Source: Candidatus Eisenbergiella stercoravium
GTDB taxonomy: Bacteria; Bacillota; Clostridia; Lachnospirales; Lachnospiraceae
Reading direction: 5' to 3'
Assembly (NCBI GenBank): GCA_019113175.1
Contig: DXHY01000048.1
Coordinates: 1-64,000, forward strand
Length of the DNA: 64,000 nt
Position 1 is the first letter of the stretch. Every line of letters starts with the position of its first letter. The notes beneath the pieces were generated by a model that made no database searches, was not told the DNA's origin, and saw only the letters and a program-made list of their open reading frames with translations. Both the position numbers and the translations under genes were made by a program. This document shows, piece by piece, positions 1-9,042 of the stretch.

Positions 1-17
1 CATTTTCTCATCCTTTC

Positions 18-44
18 AGGCAGGCTGTGCGGCCCGCCTTTTTT
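18..44 (+). terminator. Rho-independent terminator of a gene left of the window
   Basis: An imperfect inverted repeat (AGGCAGGC at 18-25 against GCCCGCCT at 32-39, one mismatch) runs straight into six T residues. No gene is visible upstream within the window, so it probably ends a transcript that starts outside. Confidence 0.5.
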
Positions 45-102
45 GATTATACTACAATATCTGAAAGAGAAAAAGGAATAAAACGGTAATGAGGCCGCAG
101 GA

Positions 103-131
103 TTGACAACAGGACAGGCGGGGCATATAAT
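103..131 (+). promoter_or_regulatory. Sigma-A promoter of feoAB
   Basis: TTGACA at 103-108 and TATAAT at 126-131 are both perfect consensus hexamers and are separated by exactly 17 bases. The promoter lies about 65 bases before the feoA start codon and points at it. Confidence 0.85.
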
Positions 132-139
132 TTCTCTGG

Positions 140-154
140 TGAGAATCATTATCA
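140..154. promoter_or_regulatory. Fur box overlapping the feoAB transcription start
   Basis: The 15-mer TGAGAATCATTATCA matches the 7-1-7 Fur operator consensus TGATAATNATTATCA at every specified position but one. It begins nine bases after the -10 hexamer, so bound Fur would block transcription initiation. Iron-repressed control of ferrous iron uptake is the expected regulation for feo genes; here it is inferred from the site alone. Confidence 0.75.
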
Positions 155-194
155 ATAGAACGCAGAGAAAAGGTCCGATGGGACAGAGGTACTT

Positions 195-419
195 ATGACA
201 CTTTATGAAGGAAAAATCGGAAAACAGTATCTGGTGGAAGGAATGGAAACGCCGGAAGAAGTGACGAGACGGCTGCAGGCGCTTGGACTGATTGAAGGAA
301 CCCCGCTGAAGCTGCTGAACAGAAAGAAAAAAGGAGCACTGATCCTGTATGTACGGGGAACCAGGCTGGCTCTGGGAAAGGATATTTCCTCCCGTATTCT
401 GGTGAAGGAGGAAGGGTAA
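195..419 (+). CDS. feoA: FeoA, ferrous iron transport accessory protein
   Basis: A 74-residue protein of the FeoA family, a small SH3-like cytoplasmic domain that works with the FeoB ferrous iron permease. The sequence shows the typical pattern: a short basic beta-rich fold with the segment RRLQALGLIEGTPLKLL, then a strand with GALILYVRGTRLALGKD and an ILV ending. Length is normal for stand-alone FeoA. The ATG follows a GAGG ribosome-binding site by four bases. It is the first gene of an operon with feoB (gap about 50 bases) under a consensus promoter with a Fur box. Its exact biochemical role in the family is unsettled; it is thought to modulate FeoB GTPase or transport activity. Confidence 0.9.
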   Translation: MTLYEGKIGKQYLVEGMETPEEVTRRLQALGLIEGTPLKLLNRKKKGALILYVRGTRLALGKDISSRILVKEEG

Positions 420-470
420 GGGTGAGTCTGCAGACAGATCCTTTCAAAATACAGTAAGATGGAGAAAAAT

Positions 471-2474
471 ATGCGGAAAGATAATCATATTCATGTGGCT
501 TTTGTGGGAAATCCGAACTGTGGAAAGACCACACTTTTTAACGCGGTCACGGGTTCAAAGCTGAAGGTAGCCAACTGGCCCGGTGTGACGGTGGAAAAAT
601 ATGAGGGAAATATCACCTATGAAGGGTATGAACTGAAGCTGGTGGACACACCCGGCATCTATTCCCTGACCTGTTATACCATTGAAGAGATGGTGACCAG
701 AAAATGTGTGCTGGATGACGATATCGAAGCGATCGTCAATGTGGTTGATGCTTCCAGTCTGGAGAGAAACCTGTATCTGACTCTTCAGCTTCTGGAGCTG
801 GGAAAGCCTGTCATTCTGGCGCTCAACATGATGGATATCGTGAAGGAGCGGGGCATGGAGATCGACCTGCACCGTCTGCCGGAGATGCTGGGAGACATCC
901 CTGTGGTTCCGGTTTCCGCGGCAAAGCGGACCGGTCTTGACATTCTGATGCATGCGGTGGTGCATCATTATGAAGAGGGACCGAAGCGGGATATCCTGAA
1001 CTATGGGGAGGATATTGAGGCGAAGCTGGCTGTTCTGGAGGAGCGGATGAAGGACAGCTATCCGGATCATTCTTCCCTGCGCTGGCATGCGATCAAGCTG
1101 CTGGAGGACGACCCGGAGGTAAAAAAGGACCACCCCATCGAGCTGAAGGGGGTGGCGGACCGCAGCTATGAAAAGGAGATTACGGAGAAAAAGTACGAGT
1201 ATATTGAAAAGGTAATCGATGAGGTTCTGTTCTATAAGGCGAAAAAGGCTGCAGGAACGGATAAGATTGACCGGGTTCTGACTCATCCGGTCTGGGGGGT
1301 GCCGGTATTTCTGTGTATTATGGCGCTGGTATTTTTCCTGACCTTTGCGGTCGGAGACTTCCTGAAGGGCGGTCTGGAATATGCCCTGGCCGTTATATCC
1401 GATCTGATGCGCTCAGGCCTTGCGGCCATACATACGGCGGACTGGATGATTTCTCTGGTGGTGGATGGTGTTGTGGCCGGGGTTGGCGGTATCCTGACCT
1501 TCATTCCAAATATCTTTATCCTGTTCCTGGCCCTTGCCATTCTGGAGGACAGCGGATACATGTCCAGGGTGGCCTATGTGATGGACGGCATCATGGGACG
1601 TGTGGGCCTTTCCGGTAAGGCATTTCTGCCCATGATCCTTGGCTTCGGCTGTACGGTTCCCGCCATCATGGCGACCCGTGCGCTGGAAACGGAGCGCGAC
1701 AGAAGGCGCACCATGATCGTAACTCCCTTCATGTCCTGTTCCGCAAGGCTTCCGATCTACGTGCTGTTTTCGGAAATGTTCTTTCCGAAGTACTCCATGC
1801 TTGTGGCCTTTTCCATGTATGTGATCGGTATGGTGACGGCGATTCTGGTGGCACTCATCCAGAACCGGCTGGAGAAGGGAAAGGAGAATCAGTCCCTCCT
1901 CATCGAGCTTCCCGAATATAAGCGTCCCAACGCGAGAACCATCCGCACCTATGTGTGGAATAAGCTGAAGGATTATCTGACGAAGGCGGGAACAACGATT
2001 TTCATCGCCTCCATTGCCATCTGGTTTGTCCTGAATTTCGGCATGCACGGCATGGTTACGGATCCTTCTGAAAGCTTCGGCGCGGCCATCGGCCGTCTTC
2101 TGGTTCCTGTGCTCGCGCCTGCAGGTCTGGGCCTGTGGCAGATCGCCGTAGCATTGATTTCCGGCGTTTCCGCAAAGGAAGTGGTGGTTTCCTCTTTCTC
2201 CGTGCTGTTCGGCGTTTCCAACGTGAATTCGGCGGCCGGCATGCAGACGATAATCGAAAACATTCATCAGTTCGATCCGTCCTTCGGCAGCCTCAACGCC
2301 TTCTGCCTGATGCTGTTCTGCCTGCTGTATGTGCCCTGTGCGGCAACCATCGGAACAATTCATAAGGAAAGCCGTTCCTGGAAATTTACCTGCAGCATGC
2401 TGGCCTTTCAGCTGGTGCTCGCCTGGGTTGTGAGCGTGGTTGTTTTTCAGGTAGGATCGCTGATTCTTCGGTAA
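471..2474 (+). CDS. feoB: FeoB, ferrous iron transporter with GTPase domain
   Basis: Fe(II) permease of the inner membrane. The N-terminal G domain has G1 GNPNCGKTT (about residues 13-21), G3 DTPGIY, and G4 NMMD; a helical spacer with many charged residues follows, then the polytopic core with the two Gate regions (around ILEDSGYMSRVAYVMD and the SGVSAKEVVVSSF segment). At 667 residues it is slightly shorter than the E. coli protein but normal for Clostridia. I start it at ATG 471, because GGAG at 461-464 sits six bases before it; the in-frame ATG at 459 has no such site. It follows feoA in one operon. No feoC-like gene follows; a terminator comes directly after the stop. Confidence 0.95.
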   Translation: MRKDNHIHVAFVGNPNCGKTTLFNAVTGSKLKVANWPGVTVEKYEGNITYEGYELKLVDTPGIYSLTCYTIEEMVTRKCVLDDDIEAIVNVVDASSLERNLYLTLQLLELGKPVILALNMMDIVKERGMEIDLHRLPEMLGDIPVVPVSAAKRTGLDILMHAVVHHYEEGPKRDILNYGEDIEAKLAVLEERMKDSYPDHSSLRWHAIKLLEDDPEVKKDHPIELKGVADRSYEKEITEKKYEYIEKVIDEVLFYKAKKAAGTDKIDRVLTHPVWGVPVFLCIMALVFFLTFAVGDFLKGGLEYALAVISDLMRSGLAAIHTADWMISLVVDGVVAGVGGILTFIPNIFILFLALAILEDSGYMSRVAYVMDGIMGRVGLSGKAFLPMILGFGCTVPAIMATRALETERDRRRTMIVTPFMSCSARLPIYVLFSEMFFPKYSMLVAFSMYVIGMVTAILVALIQNRLEKGKENQSLLIELPEYKRPNARTIRTYVWNKLKDYLTKAGTTIFIASIAIWFVLNFGMHGMVTDPSESFGAAIGRLLVPVLAPAGLGLWQIAVALISGVSAKEVVVSSFSVLFGVSNVNSAAGMQTIIENIHQFDPSFGSLNAFCLMLFCLLYVPCAATIGTIHKESRSWKFTCSMLAFQLVLAWVVSVVVFQVGSLILR

Positions 2475-2480
2475 AAAGGG

Positions 2481-2517
2481 TCGGACAGGGAAAGCCGGTT
2501 TTCCCCGTCCGATTTTT
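2481..2517 (+). terminator. Terminator of the feoAB operon
   Basis: TCGGACAGGGAAA (from 2481) pairs with TTTTCCCCGTCCGA (to 2512), followed by TTTTT. It lies seven bases after the feoB stop codon. Confidence 0.85.
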
Positions 2518-2542
2518 CAGTGCGTCCGGCGCGCGCACGTTC

Positions 2543-3094
2543 TCATCCCTGAATCAGTCCTGAGATTTTCCGGACTTCCCCTTCCTGCTGTACCTCAAAG
2601 GAAAAGTCCGTTCCTTCTGTGAAGGATTCCAGAACTGTCTTTACCCCTTCATCCTCCACCTGGAAGGCGGTCGGCACACCGTCCACGATGATCTCCACCG
2701 TGTGATTGTCGGCCCAGCCGACGAATGATCCGGTCAGAACGGAGGGAGAGGAGGCCATTGTTTCAGACGGCTCCGTGGAAACAGCGCTTTCCGAATTCGT
2801 GCCCGCTGAGCTTTCCGCAGCCGTTGTCCCTGTGGCTGAGGTTTCTTCAACTGTTGTCTCAGTGGCTGGCGTTTCTTCAGCCGTTGTCTCTGTAGCTGGT
2901 GTCTCTGGCGTTCCTTCGGTAGCTTCCTCTGCAGCTGGCGCTTCTTCGGATGCAGTTTCCTGAACTGTGGCTTCATTGGTCTCCCCGGCGGACTCCAGTC
3001 CGCCTGACGAATCCTGTGTGCAGGCGCAGAGCGCCGCTGTCAGAAGGCATACGGTGATTGCTGAGATGATTTTTTCTTTCACTCTGATCTTCAT
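2543..3094 (-). CDS. Predicted lipoprotein with a Thr/Glu/Ala-rich linker
   Basis: A 183-residue exported protein of no recognised family. It starts with a basic n-region, a hydrophobic stretch and a lipobox-like LCAC followed by TQDSSGG, which predicts lipid attachment to cysteine at the membrane surface. Residues of roughly 30-105 are a low-complexity linker built from degenerate repeats of the type EETPATETT. The last 70 residues look like a small folded beta-rich domain (SFVGWADNHTVEIIVDG onwards). The ATG at 3094 is preceded by AAAGGGAGG at a good distance, so I prefer it to the upstream in-frame ATG at 3112. It is a single-gene unit divergent from gltX. Function unknown; a stalk-like surface lipoprotein is inference. 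Confidence 0.75.
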   Translation of the reverse strand: MKIRVKEKIISAITVCLLTAALCACTQDSSGGLESAGETNEATVQETASEEAPAAEEATEGTPETPATETTAEETPATETTVEETSATGTTAAESSAGTNSESAVSTEPSETMASSPSVLTGSFVGWADNHTVEIIVDGVPTAFQVEDEGVKTVLESFTEGTDFSFEVQQEGEVRKISGLIQG

Positions 3095-3154
3095 AAGAAT
3101 CCTCCCTTTCATGAAAAAACTTTCTGCAGCCCTTATTTTTTGTTTGCTGTCTTT

Positions 3155-3183
3155 ATTATAGCGCAGGGCAGCGGCGCCGTCAT
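3155..3183 (-). promoter_or_regulatory. Promoter of the lipoprotein gene
   Basis: On the minus strand a perfect TATAAT (3155-3160) is spaced 17 bases from ATGACG (3178-3183), a 4-of-6 match to the -35 hexamer. It lies about 60 bases upstream of the start at 3094. Confidence 0.55.
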
Positions 3184-3238
3184 GGAAATTGACGGAAAGA
3201 ATCTCTTAATTCTTTATGAAGGCAGGACGAAATCGCAA

Positions 3239-3267
3239 TTGACAAACCGCCCTGATTTGCTTAAACT
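3239..3267 (+). promoter_or_regulatory. Sigma-A promoter of gltX
   Basis: TTGACA (3239-3244), 17-base spacer, TAAACT (3262-3267), about 55 bases before the gltX start and in the right direction. Confidence 0.75.
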
Positions 3268-3282
3268 GATGCATATATGACG

Positions 3283-3305
3283 CCGTCCGGGATGAACCCG
3301 GACGG
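3283..3305 (+). other. Perfect 9-bp hairpin in the gltX leader
   Basis: CCGTCCGGG and CCCGGACGG pair completely around the loop ATGAA. There is no T tract, so it is not a terminator, and it ends five bases before the ribosome-binding site. A similar hairpin precedes tgt. It could stabilise the 5' end of the mRNA or limit translation; neither is shown. Confidence 0.6.
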
Positions 3306-3320
3306 CCCGGAAAGGAACCG

Positions 3321-4787
3321 ATGAGAATGAAAATAAGAACACGTTTTGCACCCAGTCCCACGGGCAGAATGCACGTGGGAAATCTGCGCACCGCGCTGTA
3401 CGCATACCTGATCGCCAAGCATGAGGGCGGTGATTTCATCCTGCGCATTGAGGATACGGACCAGGAAAGATATGTGGAGGGGGCTGTGGACATCATCTAC
3501 AGAACCCTTCAGAGCACAGGGCTGATCCACGATGAGGGACCGGACAAGGACGGAGGCGTGGGGCCTTATGTGCAGAGCGAGCGGCAGAAGCAGGGCATTT
3601 ATCTGGAATATGCCAAAAAGCTGATCGAAAAGGGAGAAGCCTATTACTGCTTCTGCGATAAGGAACGTCTTGCCACCCTTACCCGTACCGTTGCGGGCAA
3701 GGAGATCAACGTGTATGACAAGCACTGCCTGCATCTGTCGAAGGAAGAGGTGGAAGCAAAGCTTGCGGCGGGCGTGCCCTACGTGATCCGTCAGAACAAT
3801 CCGACGGAAGGAACCACCACCTTCCACGATGAGATTTATGGGGATATCACGGTGGACAATGCGGAGCTGGACGATATGATCCTGATTAAGTCCGACGGCT
3901 ATCCCACCTATAACTTTGCCAATGTGGTGGACGACCATCTCATGGGAATCACCCATGTAGTGCGGGGAAACGAATATCTTTCCTCTTCCCCGAAATATAA
4001 TCGTCTGTATGAGGCTTTTGGCTGGGAGGTGCCCGTTTACGTGCACTGTCCGCTGATTACGGATGAAGAGCATCACAAGCTGTCCAAGCGCTGCGGGCAT
4101 TCCTCCTACGAGGATCTTCTGGAACAGGGCTTTCTGACGGAAGCCATCGTTAACTTCGTGGCTCTTCTCGGCTGGAGCCCGGAAAACAATCAGGAAATCA
4201 TGTCCATGGAGGAACTGATCCGGGAGTTTGATTATCATCATATGTCCAAATCTCCTGCGGTGTTCGATTACACCAAGCTGAAATGGATGAACGGCGAATA
4301 CATTAAGGCCATGGATTTTGACCGCTTCTATGAGATGGCAGTACCTTTCCTGAAGCAGGCGATTCATAAGGACCTTGACCTGAAGAAAATAGCAGCGATG
4401 GTCAAAACCAGAATTGAGATCTTCCCTGACATCGTGGATATGGTGGACTTCTTTGAGACGCTGCCGGAATACGATGTGTCCATGTATACGCATAAGAAGA
4501 TGAAAACCACGCAGGAAAGCTCTCTTGAGGTGCTTTCAGAGGTGCTTCCCCTTCTGGAGGAGCAGGAGGATTATTCCAATGACGCCCTCTACGCGATGCT
4601 TCTTTCCTACGTGGAGAAGAAAGGCTGCAAGAATGGCTATGTCATGTGGCCGATCCGTACCGCCGTATCCGGCAGGCAGATGACCCCCGCCGGAGCTACG
4701 GAGATCATGGAAATCCTCGGAAAGGAAGAGTCCCTCGCGCGCATCCGTACCGGAATTCAGATGCTGCAGGGCAGCCTGAATGGATGA
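3321..4787 (+). CDS. gltX: Glutamate--tRNA ligase
   Basis: Class I aminoacyl-tRNA synthetase that charges tRNA-Glu in the cytoplasm (and in many Firmicutes also tRNA-Gln for later amidation). The Rossmann fold carries the HIGH-type signature in [17 protein letters not shown] (about residues 7-23) and the KMSKS loop as KLSKR near residue 254. The 488-residue length is typical. The start ATG follows AAAGGA by four bases; an ATG two codons further on is an alternative. It overlaps the start of the downstream helicase gene by eight bases, so the two are probably cotranscribed. Whether this enzyme is discriminating or not cannot be told from the window; no gatCAB genes are present here. Confidence 0.95.
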   Translation: MRMKIRTRFAPSPTGRMHVGNLRTALYAYLIAKHEGGDFILRIEDTDQERYVEGAVDIIYRTLQSTGLIHDEGPDKDGGVGPYVQSERQKQGIYLEYAKKLIEKGEAYYCFCDKERLATLTRTVAGKEINVYDKHCLHLSKEEVEAKLAAGVPYVIRQNNPTEGTTTFHDEIYGDITVDNAELDDMILIKSDGYPTYNFANVVDDHLMGITHVVRGNEYLSSSPKYNRLYEAFGWEVPVYVHCPLITDEEHHKLSKRCGHSSYEDLLEQGFLTEAIVNFVALLGWSPENNQEIMSMEELIREFDYHHMSKSPAVFDYTKLKWMNGEYIKAMDFDRFYEMAVPFLKQAIHKDLDLKKIAAMVKTRIEIFPDIVDMVDFFETLPEYDVSMYTHKKMKTTQESSLEVLSEVLPLLEEQEDYSNDALYAMLLSYVEKKGCKNGYVMWPIRTAVSGRQMTPAGATEIMEILGKEESLARIRTGIQMLQGSLNG

Positions 4788-6792
4788 TTTCCTGAAACGG
4801 GAGCAGAAGGCCGCATCGGCGCAGAAGCCTGTGCCGGCGGCCGTCCCGTCCCGCCCTTCCGCTTCCGGCCTGTCCCGTTCTCCCGTTCCCGGTTCGGTCC
4901 GATCTCCTGTTTCCGGCCCGGCTCGGTCGGAAGCAGGCTCCAATCCCGGCCAGGCGGAGGCCATTGCCCACAGGGACGGGCCGATGCTCGTTCTCGCAGG
5001 CCCCGGCTCCGGGAAGACGTACACCATTACGCAGCGCATCCGCTGTCTGATTGAGGAGGGCGGTACACAACCCGATTCCATTCTGGTCATCACGTTTACA
5101 AGGGCGGCTGCCGATGAGATGAAAGGCAGATTCCTGCGTCTGACGGAAGGAAAATTCTATCCGGTGAACTTCGGAACCTTCCACGCCATCTATTATCACA
5201 TTCTGAAGAGTGCCTATCATTACCAGTCCGGTAATATTTTATCCGAACATGAAAAAAGAGAGCTGTTAAAAACCGTCCTGTTCCGGCAGAAGGGTCTGCC
5301 TGTTCTGGACGAGGATCAGCTGGAGCTTCTGCTGAATCAGATCAGCCGCTATAAAAATGACGGCTGTCCCGGTGCGCTTCCTGACAGTCCGCAGGAGATG
5401 CCGCAGGCAGGCGCGCTGTCATGGGAGCAGTTTCTCTCCGTCTATCTGGCCTACAGCAGGGAAGCGAAGGAGAGGCGGAAGCTGGATTTTGACGATATGG
5501 TTCTGGGCTGCAGAGATCTTTTCCTGCAGTACCCTTCCATTCTTGCGGCCTGGCAGAAAAAGTTCCGATACATCCTGGTGGATGAATTCCAGGATATAAA
5601 TGCCATGCAGTATGAGGTTCTGCGCATGCTGGCTTTGCCGGAGAATAATCTGTTCGTGGTGGGAGACGATGATCAGTCCATCTATGCTTTCCGCGGCGCG
5701 AGGCCGGAGCTCATGCTGGGCTTTCAGAAGGATTATCCCCAGGCAAAACGGGTGGAGCTTTCCATCAATTACCGGAGCACGCCGGAAATCCTCGCCTGCG
5801 CCGGAACGCTGATTTCCGTGAATAAAAACAGGTTTGAAAAGAAGAGCAGGGCAGCTTCTGCCCATGGAGAGGCAGTCCGCTTTCTGGGCTTCCCTGACAG
5901 AACGGCCCAGAATGAAAAAATCGCGCAGGAGCTTCTGGATGCGGGAGAGGAGCGGGGAAAGGCCGCCGTCATTTTCCGGACGAACCGGGATGCGGCGGAG
6001 CTGGCAGAGCTGCTGACGAAGAAAGGCGTGCCTTTCTGGATGAAGGAGAAGCTGAAAAGTCCCTATCGCAGCCAGACGGCTCTGGATCTCCGGGCCTATC
6101 TCGCTTTTGTTTTCGCGGGACAGAAACGGTCGGATTTTTTTCGTATCATGAACCGTCCGAAGCGCTATATTTCCCGCTCTTCGGTGGATACGGAGCGGGT
6201 AGATCTGGATCGGCTGAAGGCATTTTACCGGGATAAACCCTATATGAGAGAAATTCTGAGAAAGCTGGAAATGGATCTGGCGCGTCTGAAGCGGATGGAT
6301 CCATACGCTGCCGTCAACTATATCCGGCGGGGACTGGGATATGATGAATATCTGAAGCAGTCCGCCCTGGAGGGAAACGGCAGACTTCAGGAGCTGCGTC
6401 AGGAAGCGGACTGGTTTCAGAAGCAGGTAAGGGAGTTTTCCACGCAGGAGGATCTGGAGGAACACATTCTTTTCTATGAAAAAGAACTGGAGAGTGCCAC
6501 GGCGAAAAAGCCGGGAGAGGACAGTGTCAGTCTCCTGACCATGCACGCATCCAAGGGACTGGAATATGACGCCGTCTATCTGCCGGACTGCAACGAGGGG
6601 ACGATTCCCCATAAAAAAAGCATGAAGGGAGAACAGGTGGAGGAGGAGCGGAGGATGTTTTATGTGGCGATGACACGGGCCAGAAAGCGCCTGACTCTGA
6701 CGTGGGTGGCGGGAACAAAAGAGGAACCGGGATTTCTCTCCCGGTTCCTCAATGATCTCGGTTTTCAGGATGCAGGAAAACGGCTTGTGTAA
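4780..6792 (+). CDS. UvrD/Rep-family ATP-dependent DNA helicase
   Basis: Superfamily 1A 3'-5' DNA helicase. Visible motifs in order: Walker [10 protein letters not shown] (about residues 74-82), motif Ia [11 protein letters not shown], Walker [10 protein letters not shown] (near 266), motif [18 protein letters not shown], motif [13 protein letters not shown], motif [18 protein letters not shown] and motif [11 protein letters not shown]. It is 670 residues long, shorter than PcrA/UvrD at about 720-750, and lacks the usual PcrA C-terminal tail. The first 50 residues are a Ser/Pro/Arg-rich low-complexity extension. Because of that I do not call it pcrA or uvrD. The start overlaps gltX by eight bases. 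A role in repair or in removing stalled complexes is likely from family membership only. Confidence 0.9.
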   Translation: MDDFLKREQKAASAQKPVPAAVPSRPSASGLSRSPVPGSVRSPVSGPARSEAGSNPGQAEAIAHRDGPMLVLAGPGSGKTYTITQRIRCLIEEGGTQPDSILVITFTRAAADEMKGRFLRLTEGKFYPVNFGTFHAIYYHILKSAYHYQSGNILSEHEKRELLKTVLFRQKGLPVLDEDQLELLLNQISRYKNDGCPGALPDSPQEMPQAGALSWEQFLSVYLAYSREAKERRKLDFDDMVLGCRDLFLQYPSILAAWQKKFRYILVDEFQDINAMQYEVLRMLALPENNLFVVGDDDQSIYAFRGARPELMLGFQKDYPQAKRVELSINYRSTPEILACAGTLISVNKNRFEKKSRAASAHGEAVRFLGFPDRTAQNEKIAQELLDAGEERGKAAVIFRTNRDAAELAELLTKKGVPFWMKEKLKSPYRSQTALDLRAYLAFVFAGQKRSDFFRIMNRPKRYISRSSVDTERVDLDRLKAFYRDKPYMREILRKLEMDLARLKRMDPYAAVNYIRRGLGYDEYLKQSALEGNGRLQELRQEADWFQKQVREFSTQEDLEEHILFYEKELESATAKKPGEDSVSLLTMHASKGLEYDAVYLPDCNEGTIPHKKSMKGEQVEEERRMFYVAMTRARKRLTLTWVAGTKEEPGFLSRFLNDLGFQDAGKRLV

Positions 6793-6804
6793 TCCGCGTA
6801 AAGA

Positions 6805-7143
6805 TTATTCCTCATCCGGGTCGATCAGCTCGTCAAATTCGCAGTTGTCCAGATATTCGTCAAAGGCGTCCGCTACAATCTCATATTCCGCGTCGTCTTC
6901 GATGTAACGAAGCTCGGGCTCTTCATTGGGATCCTCTTCATTTTCCGAATAGCCATAGAACCAGACTTCCCCGTCCTCGTTGTTTCCGGATTCGTCCAGC
7001 GGAAGGAGTACGATGTAGTTCTTTCCCTCCACCTCAAGAATGGTGATGACGGCGCAGTTGACCCTGGTGCCGTCTTCCAGCTCCAGCTCTACGCTCATTT
7101 CCTCTTCCGGCTCTCCGGACGGTTTTCTGTAATCGCTGCTCAT
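6805..7143 (-). CDS. DUF1292 family protein
   Basis: A 112-residue, very acidic cytoplasmic protein with the DUF1292 core (VELELEDGTRVNCAVITIL, then NYIVLLPLDE and a C-terminal RYIEDDAEYEIVADAFDEYL). The family is common in Firmicutes and of unknown biochemical function. I use the ATG at 7143 because GGGAGGA precedes it by about eight bases; an upstream extension would add 27 residues with no site. It is convergent with the helicase gene, only 12 bases apart, and has its own leader with an extended TGTTATACT -10 region (hexamer at 7215-7220 on the minus strand). Confidence 0.85.
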   Translation of the reverse strand: MSSDYRKPSGEPEEEMSVELELEDGTRVNCAVITILEVEGKNYIVLLPLDESGNNEDGEVWFYGYSENEEDPNEEPELRYIEDDAEYEIVADAFDEYLDNCEFDELIDPDEE

Positions 7144-7190
7144 GGTATAATTCCTCCCTGTCAGTTCACTTAAAAAATGAATTGGTGTTT

Positions 7191-7210
7191 GGCGGGGAAA
7201 CCCGCCTTTT
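7191..7210 (+). terminator. GNRA-capped hairpin with T tract, terminator-like
   Basis: GGCGGG, loop GAAA, CCCGCC, then TTTT on the plus strand. Read on the minus strand it lies in the 5' leader of the DUF1292 mRNA. It could stop plus-strand readthrough from gltX-helicase, but it is about 400 bases past that stop codon, so its role is uncertain. Confidence 0.4.
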
Positions 7211-7220
7211 CGACAGTATA

Positions 7221-7524
7221 ACATAAACGAAATCCTTTGGCGATAAAAATCTGATCAGGAAGAAGAAAATTTTTCAGAATCCCATTCCGGTCTGCGTACA
7301 TCTATACCTGATTTCCCATACAAAAAAACGGTAGCTGTTTCAGTAATGAAACGTTAAAATACTGTTAAAACTTTCTGCTGAAAATCTGTTTTCCGGTTTT
7401 GTTATGGCAAATGGAAGAAGAAAGCCGGCAGGAAAGGAAATCATATAAAATGCCGGTCTTGACCTGGCGGTATATTTTTAATAATCCGAAATGGGGGCCC
7501 CGGCATAAAGGAGGAATACACAGG
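7221..7524. other. Intergenic region, nothing definite
   Basis: AT-rich spacer between the divergent DUF1292 and XRE-type genes. It holds a possible weak promoter for the plus strand (TTGACC at 7459-7464, 17 bases, TAATCC at 7482-7487) and the AAAGGAGG ribosome-binding site at 7507-7514. I see no RNA gene or convincing small coding region. Confidence 0.4.
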
Positions 7525-8937
7525 ATGAGCGACTTTTCGGAGAAGCTTGCACATGAAATCAGGAATACCAATAAGCCTCTTCGTTATCTGGCAGAGGCAA
7601 GCGGTCTGCAGCTGGACTATATTTCCAAAATGTGCCGCGGCAAACGTATCCCGCAGGATGAGGAAAAGCTGAAAAAACTTTTGGATGCCATGGAATGCGT
7701 AATGCGGACAAGAGATATTTTGTTGCAACTATACAGACAGGAGAAAATGGGAAAAATCCGGTGGGATTGTATGAAGGAGATGATCCGGATCATTGAACAG
7801 GATGCTTCAGAATATATGATGGACAGAAAAGGGTTCCCAAAAGGTGGAATGAGAAAAAGTGCGGCTGTGAATCAGGAGGAGGTCTTTCTGTTTCTCCAGG
7901 AAATATTTTCAGATAATGAGAAAAAGCGGATTTGTATCTGGACCGCGGCAGCAAGGCAGGAAGCCATGGAACGTCTGATGCAGATGATCAGCGGGATGGC
8001 CTGCGGGATCATCGAGCATCTGTTTCCGATGTGGCAGAATCGTGAGGATGAAGATACGCTGGTAAACCTTCAGCGGCTGAGAGTCATTAAGCCGGCTGTC
8101 CTTTATGATAACTACCATCCTTCTTTTTATTACCTAAAAAATGCGGGAGAATTCTCCGGAAGTCTTTTCCCAAACTGGTTTTTGACAGATGATGTGGCTT
8201 TTGGCGTAAATGATGACATGGATTGCGGGATTATCCTGAAAGAGAAGGGTCAGCTGGAAGCTCTGAAAACAGAATTCTGGAAAAAATACCGGATGGCACG
8301 GCCTCTTGTGAACCGTTCCGGAATATCTCAATATATGAATAAAGTAAATCAGATGATGAATACCGGGTATGTGACCCGGAATTATTATATTGAACAGTCT
8401 CCCTGCCTTCTGCATCTTATTCCCATAAATCTGCTGAAGGAGCACATCCTGATGGAAGGAGAGGAACGGGAAGAACTGATGCGGTCGATCCAGCTTCGCA
8501 TTCTGCATATGAAGCAGGAAGATATGGTGCATATTTTTTCTGTGGAAGGGCTGAGGTATCTGATGGAGGAGGGAAGAATAACCGGATATCCGGACACCCT
8601 TTACAGACCGTTGGAGGTGCCCATGAGGAACTGGCTTCTGAAGCGGTATTATCAATATATTCAGAGTACACCGAATTCCTGTATTTGTGTCAGGGAAGAT
8701 TGCATCAGACTGCCCAGATACATGTCCATTGTTTCCAGCTCCAACGTGGAAAATGGGATTGCTTTCTGGAGCAGCAACAGGAATGGCCCTCAATATTATC
8801 AGATTATGGAATCGGGTATTTCGCAGAAGCTTTATGATTTCTGCCGCTTTCTGGAAGAAGGAAATATGGCCCTTTCCTGTGGAGAAACTCTGGAAGTGAT
8901 CAAAAAAATGATTGTGGAGTATGGCGGAACGCTGTGA
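7525..8937 (+). CDS. XRE-type N-terminal domain fused to a large unknown domain
   Basis: A 470-residue protein. Residues of about 5-58 resemble a helix-turn-helix of the lambda-repressor type (FSEKLAHEIRNTNKPLRYLA, then LDYISKMCRGKRIPQDEEKL). The remaining 400 residues match no family I recognise: mostly helical with aromatic-rich segments (NYHPSFYYLKNAGEFSGSLF; PNWFLTDDVAFGVNDDMD) and no transmembrane segment. The start at ATG 7525 is set by AAAGGAGG ten bases before; the frame is open 42 codons further upstream without a site. The gene is followed by three small genes on the same strand. It may be a one-component regulator with a sensing domain; that is inference. AT content is higher than in the flanking housekeeping genes. 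Confidence 0.7.
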   Translation: MSDFSEKLAHEIRNTNKPLRYLAEASGLQLDYISKMCRGKRIPQDEEKLKKLLDAMECVMRTRDILLQLYRQEKMGKIRWDCMKEMIRIIEQDASEYMMDRKGFPKGGMRKSAAVNQEEVFLFLQEIFSDNEKKRICIWTAAARQEAMERLMQMISGMACGIIEHLFPMWQNREDEDTLVNLQRLRVIKPAVLYDNYHPSFYYLKNAGEFSGSLFPNWFLTDDVAFGVNDDMDCGIILKEKGQLEALKTEFWKKYRMARPLVNRSGISQYMNKVNQMMNTGYVTRNYYIEQSPCLLHLIPINLLKEHILMEGEEREELMRSIQLRILHMKQEDMVHIFSVEGLRYLMEEGRITGYPDTLYRPLEVPMRNWLLKRYYQYIQSTPNSCICVREDCIRLPRYMSIVSSSNVENGIAFWSSNRNGPQYYQIMESGISQKLYDFCRFLEEGNMALSCGETLEVIKKMIVEYGGTL

Positions 8938-9042
8938 CGTTTTTTTCTGTCTAATTTTCGTGCCTATTGGGATAAAGAGAAACTGCTGTGTTAGGATAGA
9001 TTCATTGGCGGTAAACTAAGAGGAAAGGGAGAAAAGTAACAA

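Noticed and set aside
555-1286. Long open frames on the minus strand inside feoB, and similar ones opposite gltX, ilvD, fusA-like, leuS and others
   Set aside because: They are antisense shadows of strongly coding genes, lack ribosome-binding sites and show the low-information composition expected of antisense frames.
2706-2963. 85-codon plus-strand frame rich in Val/Ser/Ala opposite the lipoprotein linker
   Set aside because: It is the antisense image of the repetitive Thr/Glu linker and has no ribosome-binding site.
4930-4950. Calling the helicase pcrA
   Set aside because: It is shorter than PcrA, lacks the C-terminal tail and has a Ser/Pro-rich N-terminal extension; a paralogue is at least as likely.
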